Shown here: in pieces, positions 24,521 to 34,572 of the stretch
Position numbering within the stretch: the first letter of the stretch is position 1
Layout of the letters: each line of letters starts with the position of its first letter
Assembly: GCF_023541015.1 (NCBI RefSeq)
Contig: NZ_JALNPR010000001.1
Span: 248,001-312,000, forward strand
Direction of reading: 5' to 3'
Origin: Marivivens donghaensis
Lineage (GTDB): Bacteria; Pseudomonadota; Alphaproteobacteria; Rhodobacterales; Rhodobacteraceae
DNA length: 64,000 nucleotides
Program-made: the position numbers and the translations under genes
Notes under the pieces: model-generated
What the model saw: only the letters and a program-made list of their open reading frames with translations
What the model was told of the DNA's origin: nothing
Databases searched by the model: none

Positions 24521-26740
24521 ATGCGTTGTTCTGCAATTTACAGAACGACCTCCATACTATCGCTTTGCGCTCTTATCGGTTGTGGCGGCAGTGGTGAGGA
24601 CGAAACTGACTATTCTTACGGTGGCTCTAGCTCTGCACTGAGCGAGCAATATTCGAAATCGACTTGGGGTCCTGGCGGCGAACTCGGAACTGGGTGGGTT
24701 CGTGGGTTCGTGACCGAGTTCTCGATGGCGGCCGTTCATGCCGTCCAAAGCACCGCGAATTTTTCCAACAACGTGAATTGGCGCGGTGGCCGTCCGCTTG
24801 AAGCGGCGCGTGTCGATTATGCGCGGTCCGTCGGTCTGACGGGGGCAGGGCAAACGATTGCCATCATGGATAACGCGGTCCGTTTGAGCCATGAGACGTT
24901 CGACGGCGTGAACGTGACGCACTCTTCCGTATCAAATTTGGATGCGCGCGATGACCATGGCACGGCAGTGGCGAGTATCGCTGTTGGTCGAGGCGGAACT
25001 GGCATCGATGCCGTCGAAGGCGTTGCCTCTGGGGCTGATCTATTCCTCGGGACGTGGGATTATCAGACAGGTTCGACGTGGAATGAACGCGCCGTAATGG
25101 TGAGTGAAGCCGATACCGCTGGTGCTATTGTGATGAATAACTCGTGGCAGTTGTCGCGTGATTTCAATCAATCGACCTTCGAGTACTACTTTGGCCAGTA
25201 TTCCGTCGCCTCCTCGTATATCAGTGCGATGCGCGACTATGCACAGAGCGGCGTCGTGGTCTTTGCTCTGTCGAACTATCATGACGAATTGGACGCTTAT
25301 AACGTCGGGGCTTTGCCGCTCCTCTATCCCGATCTCGAAGGGTCGTGGATCACCGTTGTAAATGGTGCGGCAACGTTTGATGAATATGGGATCACCTCGG
25401 TAGAGCGCATCTCGTCCGCCTGCATGCAAACCGCGGCCTTTTGTATGACTGCGGATGGGTCGATCTACATCGCGACGGATTACACCGATATCGGCTACAC
25501 GTCAGGCACGGGCACCAGTTACGCGACGCCGCAAATTTCTGGCGCTGTGGCGCTGCTGGCTGAGGCCTTTCCAGACCTCTCCGCCTCGCAATTGCGCGAC
25601 CGCCTTTTGGCCTCTGCCGATAATGCTTGGATGACAGATTTCACGGGGTCGATTGATTTCGGGTCGGGCGTCACACACGCTTATAATGATGAATTCGGAC
25701 ATGGGTTCCTTGATTTGCGGGCGGCGCTTTTGCCGATTGGAACGGCCAGCGTTCCAGTTGCCGAAGGACAGAGCATCAATCTGTCTGCGGGGCAGGTGGC
25801 GGCTGTGTCGGGCGCGTTGTCGGGGAACGCCCTTGCCGACGCACTGTCGAGCGAGACCGTTTATGCTTCCGACAGTTTGAAAGGCACATTTGACATCGCG
25901 GCCTCGGATATCGTTGCAGGGACCGTGGGGTCGCTCAGTTCGATCGACGTTGCTGCGTTGTCAGCAGAGCCGCGCCTTTCGGCCCGCGCTGCGACCGCTC
26001 AATCCCTCTCAGCGGGGCAGGGCTATGGTGCGATGATCGAGGCTGATGTTGCCATGAATGCCTATGCGCAAACGGGCAATTTCGTGCGCGACCTGACCCT
26101 CGGCCAGACCAATCTGCGCATGATCGAAGGGAACAACGGTGGCGCTGGTTTAGGCCTCGCTCATACCTTCGCGACCGACGGTGGCTACTTTTCGGCTGGT
26201 CTTACAGCGATGCAAGAGGTCGGGTCCGTCGTCGGCGTGACGGCACCTGGTTTTGAGGATGGCATCCGTGGTCGCTCTGCGGCTCTGGATTTTGCCTATG
26301 GTGTGCAACTGGCCGACAGCATCGGTCTGCGCCTCGAGGGGGCTGCGGGCAAAGCCGACGGTCACGGCGCAGGGATGCTGGGTCGTTTTAACGACGTCAC
26401 TTTCAACAGCGTGAAGGTCGCAATGGATCGCGCGTTGCCGAATGGCGGGCTTCTCAGCGTTTCTCTCGCACGTCCTTCAGCGATCACCAGCGGTACGGTG
26501 GATGTGAGCCTCGCCAACGAGACGACGGCTCTGGCCGCTGGCTCTGACGCCTTTCGAACTATCGCAGCCGATCTAGCACCCGAGGCCCGTCAAATGGACA
26601 TTGGCTTTGAATATTCAGCGCCGATCCATGCCATCGACAATGCGTCCTTCACCTTTTCCATGGTGCATAGCCTCAACGCGGGTCACATCGAAGGGGTCCA
26701 TGGAAATATGGTTGGGATAGCGCTTAATTTTAGGCTGTGA
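24521..26740 (+). CDS. Subtilisin-like serine protease with lipoprotein signal and outer-membrane-type C-terminus
   Basis: 739 residues from the ATG at 24521; an upstream in-frame start at 24494 would spoil the signal. The N-terminus ends in the lipobox LIGC followed by GGSG, so it is probably a lipoprotein. The S8 catalytic residues are Asp117 (IAIMDNAVR), His146 (DDHGTAVAS) and Ser333 (GTSYATPQISGAVAL). The last 250 residues are Gly/Ala-rich with alternating hydrophobic residues and end in GIALNFRL, typical of an outer-membrane beta-barrel terminal strand. This is a subtilase autotransporter layout. Substrates are unknown. Confidence 0.85.
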   Translation: MRCSAIYRTTSILSLCALIGCGGSGEDETDYSYGGSSSALSEQYSKSTWGPGGELGTGWVRGFVTEFSMAAVHAVQSTANFSNNVNWRGGRPLEAARVDYARSVGLTGAGQTIAIMDNAVRLSHETFDGVNVTHSSVSNLDARDDHGTAVASIAVGRGGTGIDAVEGVASGADLFLGTWDYQTGSTWNERAVMVSEADTAGAIVMNNSWQLSRDFNQSTFEYYFGQYSVASSYISAMRDYAQSGVVVFALSNYHDELDAYNVGALPLLYPDLEGSWITVVNGAATFDEYGITSVERISSACMQTAAFCMTADGSIYIATDYTDIGYTSGTGTSYATPQISGAVALLAEAFPDLSASQLRDRLLASADNAWMTDFTGSIDFGSGVTHAYNDEFGHGFLDLRAALLPIGTASVPVAEGQSINLSAGQVAAVSGALSGNALADALSSETVYASDSLKGTFDIAASDIVAGTVGSLSSIDVAALSAEPRLSARAATAQSLSAGQGYGAMIEADVAMNAYAQTGNFVRDLTLGQTNLRMIEGNNGGAGLGLAHTFATDGGYFSAGLTAMQEVGSVVGVTAPGFEDGIRGRSAALDFAYGVQLADSIGLRLEGAAGKADGHGAGMLGRFNDVTFNSVKVAMDRALPNGGLLSVSLARPSAITSGTVDVSLANETTALAAGSDAFRTIAADLAPEARQMDIGFEYSAPIHAIDNASFTFSMVHSLNAGHIEGVHGNMVGIALNFRL

Positions 26741-26870
26741 AGGTCTCTCGGAGAGTTCACTAATTTGTACCGAAGGCCCAAATGAGGTGGTCCAATATTG
26801 CTGGTTCCGATGTTAGTTCGGGTAAAGTTTTTGTGGTCAACTCCATTTCCAAAAAGCAAATCTACGTGGG

Positions 26871-27779
26871 CTATTCGATTACGTTCAATTCCAGTGCCTT
26901 AGCCGCACTGCGCAGAATGCGAGCCAAAGCGCCTGCAAACTTTTCGGTCCGATCGCTCGGCACCAAGAGGCTGATGGTACGGTGGGAGTCTGGCGTGACC
27001 AGCGGCATGATACGCACTTCGCTGCGGTGGATGCCTTGCCTACGGGCGAAAAGGTCGGGAAGGATGCCGATCCCTGCACCCGTCGCTGCCATCAAAACGA
27101 TTGAATCGAGGCTCGTGCCTTCGTAGTCGTCGGACACTATCGCGCCGCTCGCGCCAGCGATGCCGTAGACGATGCGTGACAATCTGTGCCCCGTATCCAA
27201 CGTCAACAGACGCTGCCCCGTCAGGTCGGCGGCTGTCACGCTCGACCGATGGGCAAGCGGGTGATCTTGCGCGACCGCGACCCAAAGGGGTTCCACAAAC
27301 AACGGATGTTGCATGGTGTTGGGGTGGTCTTCGGGTGTCGATATGATCGCATCGAACCGACCGCTGCGGATGCCGTCATCCAACAGGAGGGTATTTTCTT
27401 CGCGCACCACAACGCGCAGATCGGGTTCTGCGTCGTGCAGCGCGGTGATTGCTTGAGGCAACAGATAGGGCCCGATGGAAGGCAAAACCCCCAATCGTAG
27501 CCTGCCGCCAAATGGCAGGTCAGAGAGCATGGTGCCGCGCAGGGCTTCGACCTCGGCCAAGATACGCTGGGCGCGTTTCACAAAATCCAACCCGCGCGCT
27601 GTCGCCTCAACCCCAGCTCGGCTCCGATCAAAGAGCCGAACGCCAAGGTCGCTTTCCACGGCGGCGATCTGGGTCGATAGGCTCGGTTGGCTGACATTCA
27701 GCTTTTCCGCAGCGAGGCCAAAGCCGCCCAACTGGTGAACGGTGACGATATATTCCATTTGCCGCAGGGTCGGGCGCAT
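26871..27779 (-). CDS. LysR-family regulator, divergent from SbtA-like permease
   Basis: 302 residues from the ATG at 27779 (MRPTLRQMEYIVTVHQLGG). The HTH (FGLAAEKLNVSQPSLSTQI) and the two effector subdomains are complete, with an OxyR-like character (RLRLGVLPSIGPYLLPQAI). It is divergent from a sodium/bicarbonate-type permease at 27875, so it probably controls that gene. The inverted repeat CATAG-N7-CTATG (27781-27797) sits directly before its start and could be the operator. The ligand is unknown. Confidence 0.9.
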   Translation of the reverse strand: MRPTLRQMEYIVTVHQLGGFGLAAEKLNVSQPSLSTQIAAVESDLGVRLFDRSRAGVEATARGLDFVKRAQRILAEVEALRGTMLSDLPFGGRLRLGVLPSIGPYLLPQAITALHDAEPDLRVVVREENTLLLDDGIRSGRFDAIISTPEDHPNTMQHPLFVEPLWVAVAQDHPLAHRSSVTAADLTGQRLLTLDTGHRLSRIVYGIAGASGAIVSDDYEGTSLDSIVLMAATGAGIGILPDLFARRQGIHRSEVRIMPLVTPDSHRTISLLVPSDRTEKFAGALARILRSAAKALELNVIE

Positions 27780-27874
27780 ACATAGCCTCAAACTATGAAT
27801 AAAAATGTTAATTTGTATTTAAGCTATCAGTAAATTTAGGGCAACAGGCCGCAAACCTGTTGGAGAGATTAATT

Positions 27875-28840
27875 ATGCAAATGTTCGATAGCCTTGTTGG
27901 GAACCTGATGGTGCCGACGATCTTGTTCTTTGTTCTGGGCCTTGTCGCGGCCTTTGTGCGCAGCGACCTGTCTATTCCCGAAGGCGCGGCAAAGTTCATG
28001 TCGCTCTACCTGCTGCTCGCCATCGGGTTCAAAGGGGGGCATAGCCTCGCCGAAGGAGGGCTCAGTTTTGAGGTGTTCCTCGCACTGGCAGCGGGTTTGT
28101 TGTTGTCATTCCTTCTGCCGTTCCTCGCCTACATGCTGCTCCGCACAATGACGCGGCTTGATGCGACCACGGCAGCGGCGGTTGCGGGGCACTATGGCTC
28201 GATTTCCATCGTGACCTTTGTCGCGGCGTCTAGCCTACTGGACCTGACGGGTCTGTCGGCGGACGGCTACATGGTGGCTGTTGCCGCCGTGATGGAGGTG
28301 CCCGCGATCCTCTCTGCGCTTTGGATTGCAAATCGGTTTGGTCGCGACGGCCAAGAGGCCAGCGTCCCGATGCGTGAACTCTTTGCCAATGGGTCAATCG
28401 TTCTACTGAGCGGCGCGTTTTTGATCGGTGCGCTGACGCAGGACAAAGGGATGGAGATGATCGCGCCCTTCGTCGTGACACCCTTTGTCGGCATCCTCTG
28501 CCTATTCTTGCTGGATATGGGTCTGTCTGCGGGGCGGAGCCTGATCACAAACCGTCACCTTCTCAGCACAGGCCTTTTCGCCTTTGGCGTGATGATGCCC
28601 CTGATTGGTGCGATCTTCGCCATGGGTCTTGGCTCTTTGATCGGCCTGCAAACGGGCAGTCAGTTTTTGTTGATGGTGCTCTCGGCGTCGGCCTCTTACA
28701 TCGCGGTGCCTGCGGCCATGAAAATCGCGCTGCCCAAGGCAGAAACGGGGATCTACCTGACGCTATCGCTCGGCGTGACGTTTCCGTTCAACATCACAGT
28801 AGGTCTGCCGCTCTACCTCTGGCTGGCCGGCCTCATCTGA
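27875..28840 (+). CDS. SbtA-like sodium-dependent bicarbonate transporter family permease
   Basis: 321 residues from the ATG at 27875, preceded by GGAGAG. About ten membrane segments are seen. The pattern FKGGHSLAEGG, GHYGSISIVTFVAA and the C-terminal SASYIAVPAAMKIALPKAETG, then LSLGVTFPFNIT, is that of the SbtA/DUF897 family. Characterised cyanobacterial members import bicarbonate with sodium. The substrate in heterotrophic alphaproteobacteria is not established, so bicarbonate is only the family name. It is regulated by the divergent LysR (inference). Confidence 0.85.
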   Translation: MQMFDSLVGNLMVPTILFFVLGLVAAFVRSDLSIPEGAAKFMSLYLLLAIGFKGGHSLAEGGLSFEVFLALAAGLLLSFLLPFLAYMLLRTMTRLDATTAAAVAGHYGSISIVTFVAASSLLDLTGLSADGYMVAVAAVMEVPAILSALWIANRFGRDGQEASVPMRELFANGSIVLLSGAFLIGALTQDKGMEMIAPFVVTPFVGILCLFLLDMGLSAGRSLITNRHLLSTGLFAFGVMMPLIGAIFAMGLGSLIGLQTGSQFLLMVLSASASYIAVPAAMKIALPKAETGIYLTLSLGVTFPFNITVGLPLYLWLAGLI

Positions 28841-28844
28841 GGGA

Positions 28845-29852
28845 CTAGTCGCGCCATCCCCACGTTTGGGCCAAAGCCAAACACTCCGCCGCTGTCTCTA
28901 CGGTCGTGTAAGTGCCGACCGACCGTAGGCAGGCGGCGGCAGCTGCGTGACCGAGTTTGAGCGAGTCTTGCCCTGTCCATCCTTCGTGAAGCCCGTATTG
29001 GAACCCCGCGGCAAAGGCATCACCAGCGCCATTTGCGCCCTTGCGGTCTTTATCTGCGATGCGCACCGAGGGTTGGAAGGTTTCGGTGCCGTCGCGAGTG
29101 ACCAAAACCGCGCCTTCGGTGAAATGAACGGCGACGAGTTCCATGGCCCCCATGGCAAGGACCTCTCTGGCGGCGGCAAACACTTGATCGCGATCAGTCA
29201 CGCCGTCCTCAACGGTTTTGCGCCCAGCCAGCGCGCCAATTTCGAAATCGTTGACCACCAAGGTATCGAGATGCGGTAGGCAAGGGTGCCCGACCGCTCT
29301 GATCTTGTCCTCAGGCCCGGCGACGAATTCAAAGTTGGTATTCAGTCCCGCGGCCTTAGCTTTGCGGAGCACCGTAACCCAACCATTAGCATCGCCGCCC
29401 CACTTTGCGTCCATCTGTTTGTGAATACCCGGAAGCCCGAGGTGTAGAACACGCGCCGAACAGGTCGAAAAATCGTAATGGTCTGGCGTCATCAGGTCCG
29501 CGACACCAAAGAACAGGATATGCGTGCGACGACCCGTTTGGGCCGATACATAGGCGTCTGTCACTTGGGTCTGTGCGTCAGCAGTGCGGTAAAGGCCGCT
29601 GCGATCAATGCCGTATTCGTCGGCGATCCCGATCAGGAAATCGCCCATCTCGCCCGCACCAATCAGACCTTGGGTCCAGACGGGCATGTCAGGGTCGAGA
29701 CGGCGCATATCGACGGCAAAGTTGCAACCAGACCCGCCACCCGCCAGTTCGACCTTTTGAACGGCGGCGATCATGTCCTCTTTGGGCCATTGATCGACGG
29801 TAATGTTGCGATCAACACACCACGTGCCTGCGGTCACAAACCCCTTGCGCAT
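28845..29852 (-). CDS. PfkB-family carbohydrate kinase
   Basis: 335 residues. The N-terminal glycine-rich GGGSGCNFAVDMRRL and the C-terminal catalytic signature GANGAGDAFAAGF (with the base Asp) identify a ribokinase-type sugar kinase. It lies four bases after the aldolase stop, in the same direction, downstream of the xyl operon. A kinase plus aldolase pair fits phosphorylation of a ketose and cleavage of the phosphate ester. The sugar cannot be told from sequence. Confidence 0.85.
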   Translation of the reverse strand: MRKGFVTAGTWCVDRNITVDQWPKEDMIAAVQKVELAGGGSGCNFAVDMRRLDPDMPVWTQGLIGAGEMGDFLIGIADEYGIDRSGLYRTADAQTQVTDAYVSAQTGRRTHILFFGVADLMTPDHYDFSTCSARVLHLGLPGIHKQMDAKWGGDANGWVTVLRKAKAAGLNTNFEFVAGPEDKIRAVGHPCLPHLDTLVVNDFEIGALAGRKTVEDGVTDRDQVFAAAREVLAMGAMELVAVHFTEGAVLVTRDGTETFQPSVRIADKDRKGANGAGDAFAAGFQYGLHEGWTGQDSLKLGHAAAAACLRSVGTYTTVETAAECLALAQTWGWRD

Positions 29853-29855
29853 GGG

Positions 29856-30833
29856 TCACACGTTGGGCTTGAGGATGTTTTCAGAAATCACCAGATCGTC
29901 GTCGAGCGATCTGAAAGGCGTGATACCATTGGCCTGAAGATCACCGTGATAAGCCTTCACCGCTTCCTCACTGGTAACGCCGTCTTCGATCACGTGGCGC
30001 ATCGCTTTGACCATGAGAACCGAGTCCTCAGAGTAGTAGATCTTGCGCCCGAACAGAGCCACACGTGCACCGTATTTTTCCGCCTGACGGATCAGTTCAA
30101 GGCAATCGCGCGTGGTTCCCGCGCCACCGCCAAGAATACCAAAGATCAGGTTCTCAGGATCGTACCCTGCGATTTCTTCGGTCGCGGCGGGACCGTTATA
30201 GGCTGCCTTGAGGAAGGCGGGGCGTTCATGCCGCGACACGCCCGCAAGGCAGCGCACGATCATGTCATTGTTGTAGGTCGCAAAGTCGCCGTTGGTTTCG
30301 ACGGGGATTTGGGGGTTAAAGACCTCGAGGAAGTAATCGACCCCTTCCGCAGAGGCCTCATCACGGAACTTCGCGAACTCTTCGAGCGTTTTGTGATCCC
30401 GTTCGAGGTCATTGTAGAACGTCACCGAATAGAGGCCTAAAGGCGCGACCGCTTTGACCCGATCCAAACGGGCAGAGCGGAAATTCTTCATCATGTGTTT
30501 GGGATAGCACCCGCCACGGACGTGCCAAATATCCGTGGTATCGTTCAGGCGCACAGCAGGGGTCACGTGAGATTTGTGGAACAGCCCCTCGGCCTGCATC
30601 ACCTCTGCGGTCGAGAGGGACATCAGCATGATGTCGACCAAACCAGATTTCGTCACCTTGATCATATCGTCGCGATAGGCACGCAGCGATTTCATGCGGC
30701 CATCAGCCCCTTTTCCTGGGGTGGCACAGCCAAAGGCCATATCGCCGTCTTTGGCGTCCGCAATGATAAAGTCGTTCGGCTTGTATTTGCCCGAACGAAT
30801 GGCGTCTAACTTACGATCAAGATTTTTCGGCAT
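29856..30833 (-). CDS. DeoC/LacD-type class I aldolase
   Basis: 325 residues from the ATG at 30833 (MPKNLDRKL). The TIM-barrel pattern fits the DeoC/LacD/FbaB group: FIIADAKDGDMAFG at the start, a candidate Schiff-base lysine in PAFLKAAYNGP, and the phosphate-site-like FGILGGGAGTTRDCLEL. It is probably an aldolase acting on a ketose phosphate made by the adjacent PfkB kinase. A separate promoter is likely: a terminator follows xylA at 31004-31028, and a LacI-like palindrome lies at 30878-30892. FbaB, LacD and YihT-type enzymes are possible relatives. Confidence 0.8.
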   Translation of the reverse strand: MPKNLDRKLDAIRSGKYKPNDFIIADAKDGDMAFGCATPGKGADGRMKSLRAYRDDMIKVTKSGLVDIMLMSLSTAEVMQAEGLFHKSHVTPAVRLNDTTDIWHVRGGCYPKHMMKNFRSARLDRVKAVAPLGLYSVTFYNDLERDHKTLEEFAKFRDEASAEGVDYFLEVFNPQIPVETNGDFATYNNDMIVRCLAGVSRHERPAFLKAAYNGPAATEEIAGYDPENLIFGILGGGAGTTRDCLELIRQAEKYGARVALFGRKIYYSEDSVLMVKAMRHVIEDGVTSEEAVKAYHGDLQANGITPFRSLDDDLVISENILKPNV

Positions 30834-30877
30834 AACGTCCTCCACTCTAGGGAAAACGGTATCGCAGTTTCGTGAAA

Positions 30878-30892
30878 TTGATAGCGCTAAAC
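30878..30892. promoter_or_regulatory. Putative LacI-type operator upstream of the aldolase/kinase pair
   Basis: The sequence TTGATAGCGCTAAAC contains the perfect palindrome TAGCGCTA (30882-30889), like LacI-family operators. It is 45 bases before the aldolase start. A nearly identical TTGATACCGCTAACG precedes the AGE-family isomerase at 60273-60287. No LacI-family gene is in the window. Confidence 0.45.
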
Positions 30893-31003
30893 TGTCTGCG
30901 AAAAGAAAAGTTTTGCAATGAGCGCGAGGGAGGCTGCGCATGTGACTATCAATCTTGGATTGATGTGCGAACTGCTGACCTAGCCCGTGATGCCTGACAT
31001 GCA

Positions 31004-31028
31004 AAAGGGGCGCCGATGGCACCCCTTT
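31004..31028 (-). terminator. Terminator of the xyl operon
   Basis: AAAGGGG and CCCCTTT pair (31004-31010 with 31022-31028), extended by GCC/GGC inside with one mismatch. On the minus strand it is followed by TTTTGC. It lies 22 bases after the xylA stop, and separates xylA from the aldolase gene. Confidence 0.75.
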
Positions 31029-31049
31029 CTTTGGCCTTTTCGCACCTGA

Positions 31050-32351
31050 TTACAGGTAGCGGTTAACCAGATTTTCCAGACGTTCCTGACGGCCCGAGCG
31101 GGGCTCTGGGTTAACGTTGTCAGCTAGAACGCGCTCTTGGATCGAGGCCAGATCGCTGCCCAGCATCGCTTTCGCGCCATCGGTATCCCAGCCTGCGTAA
31201 CGCGCATCACGTGCCGCTTCGAGCTTGCCATCCTCAAGCATCGCAGCCGCCGCCTTGAGGCCGCGTGCACAGCAATCCATGCCACCAATGTGGCTGAGGA
31301 TCAGATCCTCTGCGTCGAGCGACTGACGACGGATACGTGCGTCAAAGTTGGTGCCGCCTTTGGTGAAGCCGCCAGCCTTGAGAACTTCATAATAGGCCAG
31401 CGCCATTTCCGGAACGTTGTTCGGGAATTGGTCGGTGTCCCAGCCAGACTGGTAGTCGTTGCGGTTCATGTCGATCGAACCCAGCATGCCCAACGACCCA
31501 GCCAAGGCCAGTTCGTGTTCAAAGCTGTGACCCGCAAGGATCGCGTGGCCTTGTTCGATGTTCATCTTCACTTCGTTCTCAAGGCCGAAGCGTTTGAGGA
31601 AGCCATAAACGGTGGCCACGTCAAAGTCATACTGGTGCTTGGACGGCTCTTGGGGTTTCGGTTCGATCAGGATCTGACCGTCCCAGCCCATCTTGTGCTT
31701 ATACTCGACCACCATTTCGAGCATCCGCGCCGCATGTTCGGCCTCTTTGGTGAGGTCGGTGTTCAGCAGGGTTTCATAGCCCTCACGGCCGCCCCACAGA
31801 ACGTAGTTCTCACCGCCCAGTTTCATCGTTGCGTCCATGCAAGATTTGATGGTCGCAGCAGAGTAGGCAAAAACCTCTGGATCAGGGTTGGTCGCCGCAC
31901 CAGCCATGAAACGACGGTGGGTGAATAGGTTCGCGGTGCCCCAAAGTAGCTTTGTCTTTGAGGTTTCCATTTTCTGCGCAAAGTAGTCGACGATCTCTTC
32001 GAGGTTGCGTTTGTTCTCTGCAAAGGTCTTACCTTCAGGACGCACATCAAGGTCGTGGAAACAGAAGTATGGCGCGCCGAGGATGTCGAACATCTCGAAC
32101 GCCGCATCAGCCTTCAGTTTCGCGGCATCCATGGAGTCACCGAACCACGGGCGATCAAAGGTGCGACCACCGAACGGGTCGCCGCCTTCGTAGGCAAAGC
32201 TGTGCCAGTAGGCGACGGCAAAGCGCAGATGGTCTTCCATCCGTTTGCCCATGATGACTTCGTCAGGGTTGTAGTAACGGAATGTAAATTCGTTTTCAGT
32301 CTCGGGGCCTTCGTATTTGACGGCCTGAATGCCTTTGAAAAAATCGGTCAT
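31050..32351 (-). CDS. xylA: Xylose isomerase
   Basis: 433 residues, standard for class II xylose isomerases. Characteristic blocks are [24 protein letters not shown] (with the catalytic His), [25 protein letters not shown] and [17 protein letters not shown] (metal Glu). MDRG-like [16 protein letters not shown] completes the second metal site. It converts D-xylose to D-xylulose in the cytoplasm. It is the last gene of xylFHGBA and is followed by a terminator. Confidence 0.97.
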   Translation of the reverse strand: MTDFFKGIQAVKYEGPETENEFTFRYYNPDEVIMGKRMEDHLRFAVAYWHSFAYEGGDPFGGRTFDRPWFGDSMDAAKLKADAAFEMFDILGAPYFCFHDLDVRPEGKTFAENKRNLEEIVDYFAQKMETSKTKLLWGTANLFTHRRFMAGAATNPDPEVFAYSAATIKSCMDATMKLGGENYVLWGGREGYETLLNTDLTKEAEHAARMLEMVVEYKHKMGWDGQILIEPKPQEPSKHQYDFDVATVYGFLKRFGLENEVKMNIEQGHAILAGHSFEHELALAGSLGMLGSIDMNRNDYQSGWDTDQFPNNVPEMALAYYEVLKAGGFTKGGTNFDARIRRQSLDAEDLILSHIGGMDCCARGLKAAAAMLEDGKLEAARDARYAGWDTDGAKAMLGSDLASIQERVLADNVNPEPRSGRQERLENLVNRYL

Positions 32352-32359
32352 AGGAACCT

Positions 32360-33799
32360 CTAGTTGAGTGTCTTAAGCGCCTTATAGGCCGCTTGATAAT
32401 CAGCGTGGCGGGCGAGGAATGCCTCTTGCAAAGCGGGAACAGGATCAATGGTGCGCGCGATTTGCGGGGCGCTTGCTGCTGCGGTGGTTTCACCTGTTGC
32501 TGCCATTAGGCCCAAACGGGCCGCGCCGAACGCGCCACCGTAGTCACCAGCCACAGGCAACCCGATCGGAATGCCGAGGATGGTTGCGATCGCTTGCACC
32601 CAGTAGTCAGACTTTGACCCGCCCCCAACGGCGATCAACCGTTCGATCTGTGTGCCAGTAGAGGTCAGCGCGTCATAGCTATCACGCACCGCAAAGGTGA
32701 CGCCCTCTAGCACCGCTCGTGTCATCGCTGCGCTGTCGGTCGCGTGGTCAAGGTGCAGGAACGAGGCGCGGATGGTCGCATCATTGTGCGGGGTACGTTC
32801 GCCACCCAAGTAGGGCAGGAACAACGTGCGGGCAGGGGCGGTGAGTGGTCCCAACGCGCCCGTGAGTTCTGCAGGTGCCGCGCCCATCACGCGACCAAAC
32901 CAGTTCATCGCGTCCGCAGCTGCGAGGATCACGCCCATCTGGTGCCATGTGTCGGGCAGGGCGTGACAGAAGGTGTGCACTGCGCTCGCCGCGTCAGGGG
33001 AATAGGCGTCACAGGCCGCAAAGAGCACGCCAGAGGTGCCGAGGCTGATAAACGCATCGCCAGATTTCACAACGCCCACGCCCACGGCGCTCGCTGCGTT
33101 GTCACCGCCGCCGCCTGCCACGACGACATTGGCGGGGAGGCCGAATTGTGCTGCGATGTCGGCCCGTAGGGTGCCCGAAACATCAGACCCTTCGACGAGA
33201 CGCGGCATGTGATCGCGTGTCAGGTGGGTCGCTTCGAGTAGGTCATCGGACCACGCCCGCGCCCCTGTATCGAGCCACGATGTGCCTGCCGCATCCGACA
33301 TCTCAGCGACGTGTTCACCTGTGAGCCATAGGCGCAGGTAATCCTTGGGCAGGAGAACTTTCGCCAATTTGGCAAAGATTTCGGGTTCATTGTTGCGAAC
33401 CCAATCGATTTTCGGCGCGGTAAAGCCCGGAAATACGATGTTGCCCGTAAGGGCACGGAACCGCGGGTCAGCATCCAGCGCTGCCGCCTCAGCTGAGGAC
33501 CGCGTATCGTTCCAGAGGATGCAGGGCCGTAGCACTGTATCCGAGGCATCCAGCAACGTTGCACCATGCATATGACCAGAGAGGCCAATGGCACGCACAC
33601 CGTCGAGCGAAAGTTTGGACTTGAGAGCACCCAGAACAGTTTGCGCGGCTGTGATCCAATCCGCGGGGTCCTGTTCTGACCAACCATCTGCCTTGCGGCT
33701 GACGGTGAGGGGGGCCGTTGCTTCGGCGAGGATAGTTTGGGAATCGTCAATGACGATCCCCTTTAGGCCCGAAGTGCCTAGATCAAGTCCGATGTACAT
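32360..33799 (-). CDS. xylB: Xylulokinase
   Basis: 479 residues, FGGY family. The N-terminal [17 protein letters not shown] and the C-terminal phosphate motif [16 protein letters not shown] are clear, with [15 protein letters not shown] (catalytic Asp region nearby) as in xylulose kinases. It phosphorylates D-xylulose to xylulose 5-phosphate. It overlaps xylG by one base (TAATG), and lies nine bases before xylA. Confidence 0.95.
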   Translation of the reverse strand: MYIGLDLGTSGLKGIVIDDSQTILAEATAPLTVSRKADGWSEQDPADWITAAQTVLGALKSKLSLDGVRAIGLSGHMHGATLLDASDTVLRPCILWNDTRSSAEAAALDADPRFRALTGNIVFPGFTAPKIDWVRNNEPEIFAKLAKVLLPKDYLRLWLTGEHVAEMSDAAGTSWLDTGARAWSDDLLEATHLTRDHMPRLVEGSDVSGTLRADIAAQFGLPANVVVAGGGGDNAASAVGVGVVKSGDAFISLGTSGVLFAACDAYSPDAASAVHTFCHALPDTWHQMGVILAAADAMNWFGRVMGAAPAELTGALGPLTAPARTLFLPYLGGERTPHNDATIRASFLHLDHATDSAAMTRAVLEGVTFAVRDSYDALTSTGTQIERLIAVGGGSKSDYWVQAIATILGIPIGLPVAGDYGGAFGAARLGLMAATGETTAAASAPQIARTIDPVPALQEAFLARHADYQAAYKALKTLN

Positions 33800-34566
33800 T
33801 ATGCTGCCAGATGTTCCGGTTTGCGTCCAAGGATGATCATCGCGAGGAGGTCGTCCTCGGTCACTTCATCCACTTTCACAACGCCGACCAACTGACCGTT
33901 TTTCATAACCGCCGCGCGGTCACAAAGCTGTTTTACCGCATGCACATCGTGGTCGATCAAGAAGATACCAAGGCCTTGTTTCTTTAGCTCTTGAATCAGC
34001 TCTGCCACCATCTGTGTTTCATGCGGGCCGAGCGCCGCTGTCGGTTCATCCATGATCAAGATTTTGGCGTTGAAATACACCGCACGAGCAATCGCAACCG
34101 ACTGACGCTGACCGCCCGAAAGCGCGCTCACTGGTTCGTTGAACTTGCGGAAGTTGGGGTTGAGACGCGCCATGATCTTGCGCGTCTCAGCTTCCATCTT
34201 TGCTTCGTCGAGCATGCCTGATTTGGTCACGATCTCACGGCCCAAGAACAGGTTCGACGCTGCATCGAGGTTATCCGCCAGCGCGAGCGTCTGGTAGATG
34301 GTTTCGATGTTGTAGGAACGGGCGTCGCGCGGGTTGTTGATCTCAACGGATTGGCCGTTGATCAGCACTTCACCTGCGTCCTTTTTATACGCGCCCGATA
34401 GACATTTGATCAGGGTCGATTTGCCTGCACCGTTGTGGCCCAAGAGGCCAACAACTTCGCCCGGGTAGAGGTCAACGCTGACATCATCCACGGCCTTGAT
34501 ACCGCCGAATGCGATTTCGATGTTCCGCAATTCGACAAGAGGGTTTTGCGTGTTGGTCATTGTCAC
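33799..34566 (-). CDS. xylG: Xylose ABC transporter ATPase (single nucleotide-binding domain)
   Basis: 255 residues, about half of the classical fused XylG (about 510). It has one complete ATPase domain: Walker [10 protein letters not shown], signature [15 protein letters not shown], Walker [12 protein letters not shown] and the H-loop IDHD. Single-domain CUT2 ATPases are found in several alphaproteobacterial sugar systems and work as a dimer. It lies between xylH and xylB with minimal spacing, so it is part of the same transcript. Substrate is inferred from the operon. Confidence 0.9.
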   Translation of the reverse strand: MTMTNTQNPLVELRNIEIAFGGIKAVDDVSVDLYPGEVVGLLGHNGAGKSTLIKCLSGAYKKDAGEVLINGQSVEINNPRDARSYNIETIYQTLALADNLDAASNLFLGREIVTKSGMLDEAKMEAETRKIMARLNPNFRKFNEPVSALSGGQRQSVAIARAVYFNAKILIMDEPTAALGPHETQMVAELIQELKKQGLGIFLIDHDVHAVKQLCDRAAVMKNGQLVGVVKVDEVTEDDLLAMIILGRKPEHLAA

Positions 34567-34572
34567 GTCTCC

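Noticed and set aside
26782-27126. Plus-strand frame opposite the LysR gene near 27 kb
   Set aside because: It starts in the intergenic gap but most of it is antisense to the conserved LysR gene; no family pattern.
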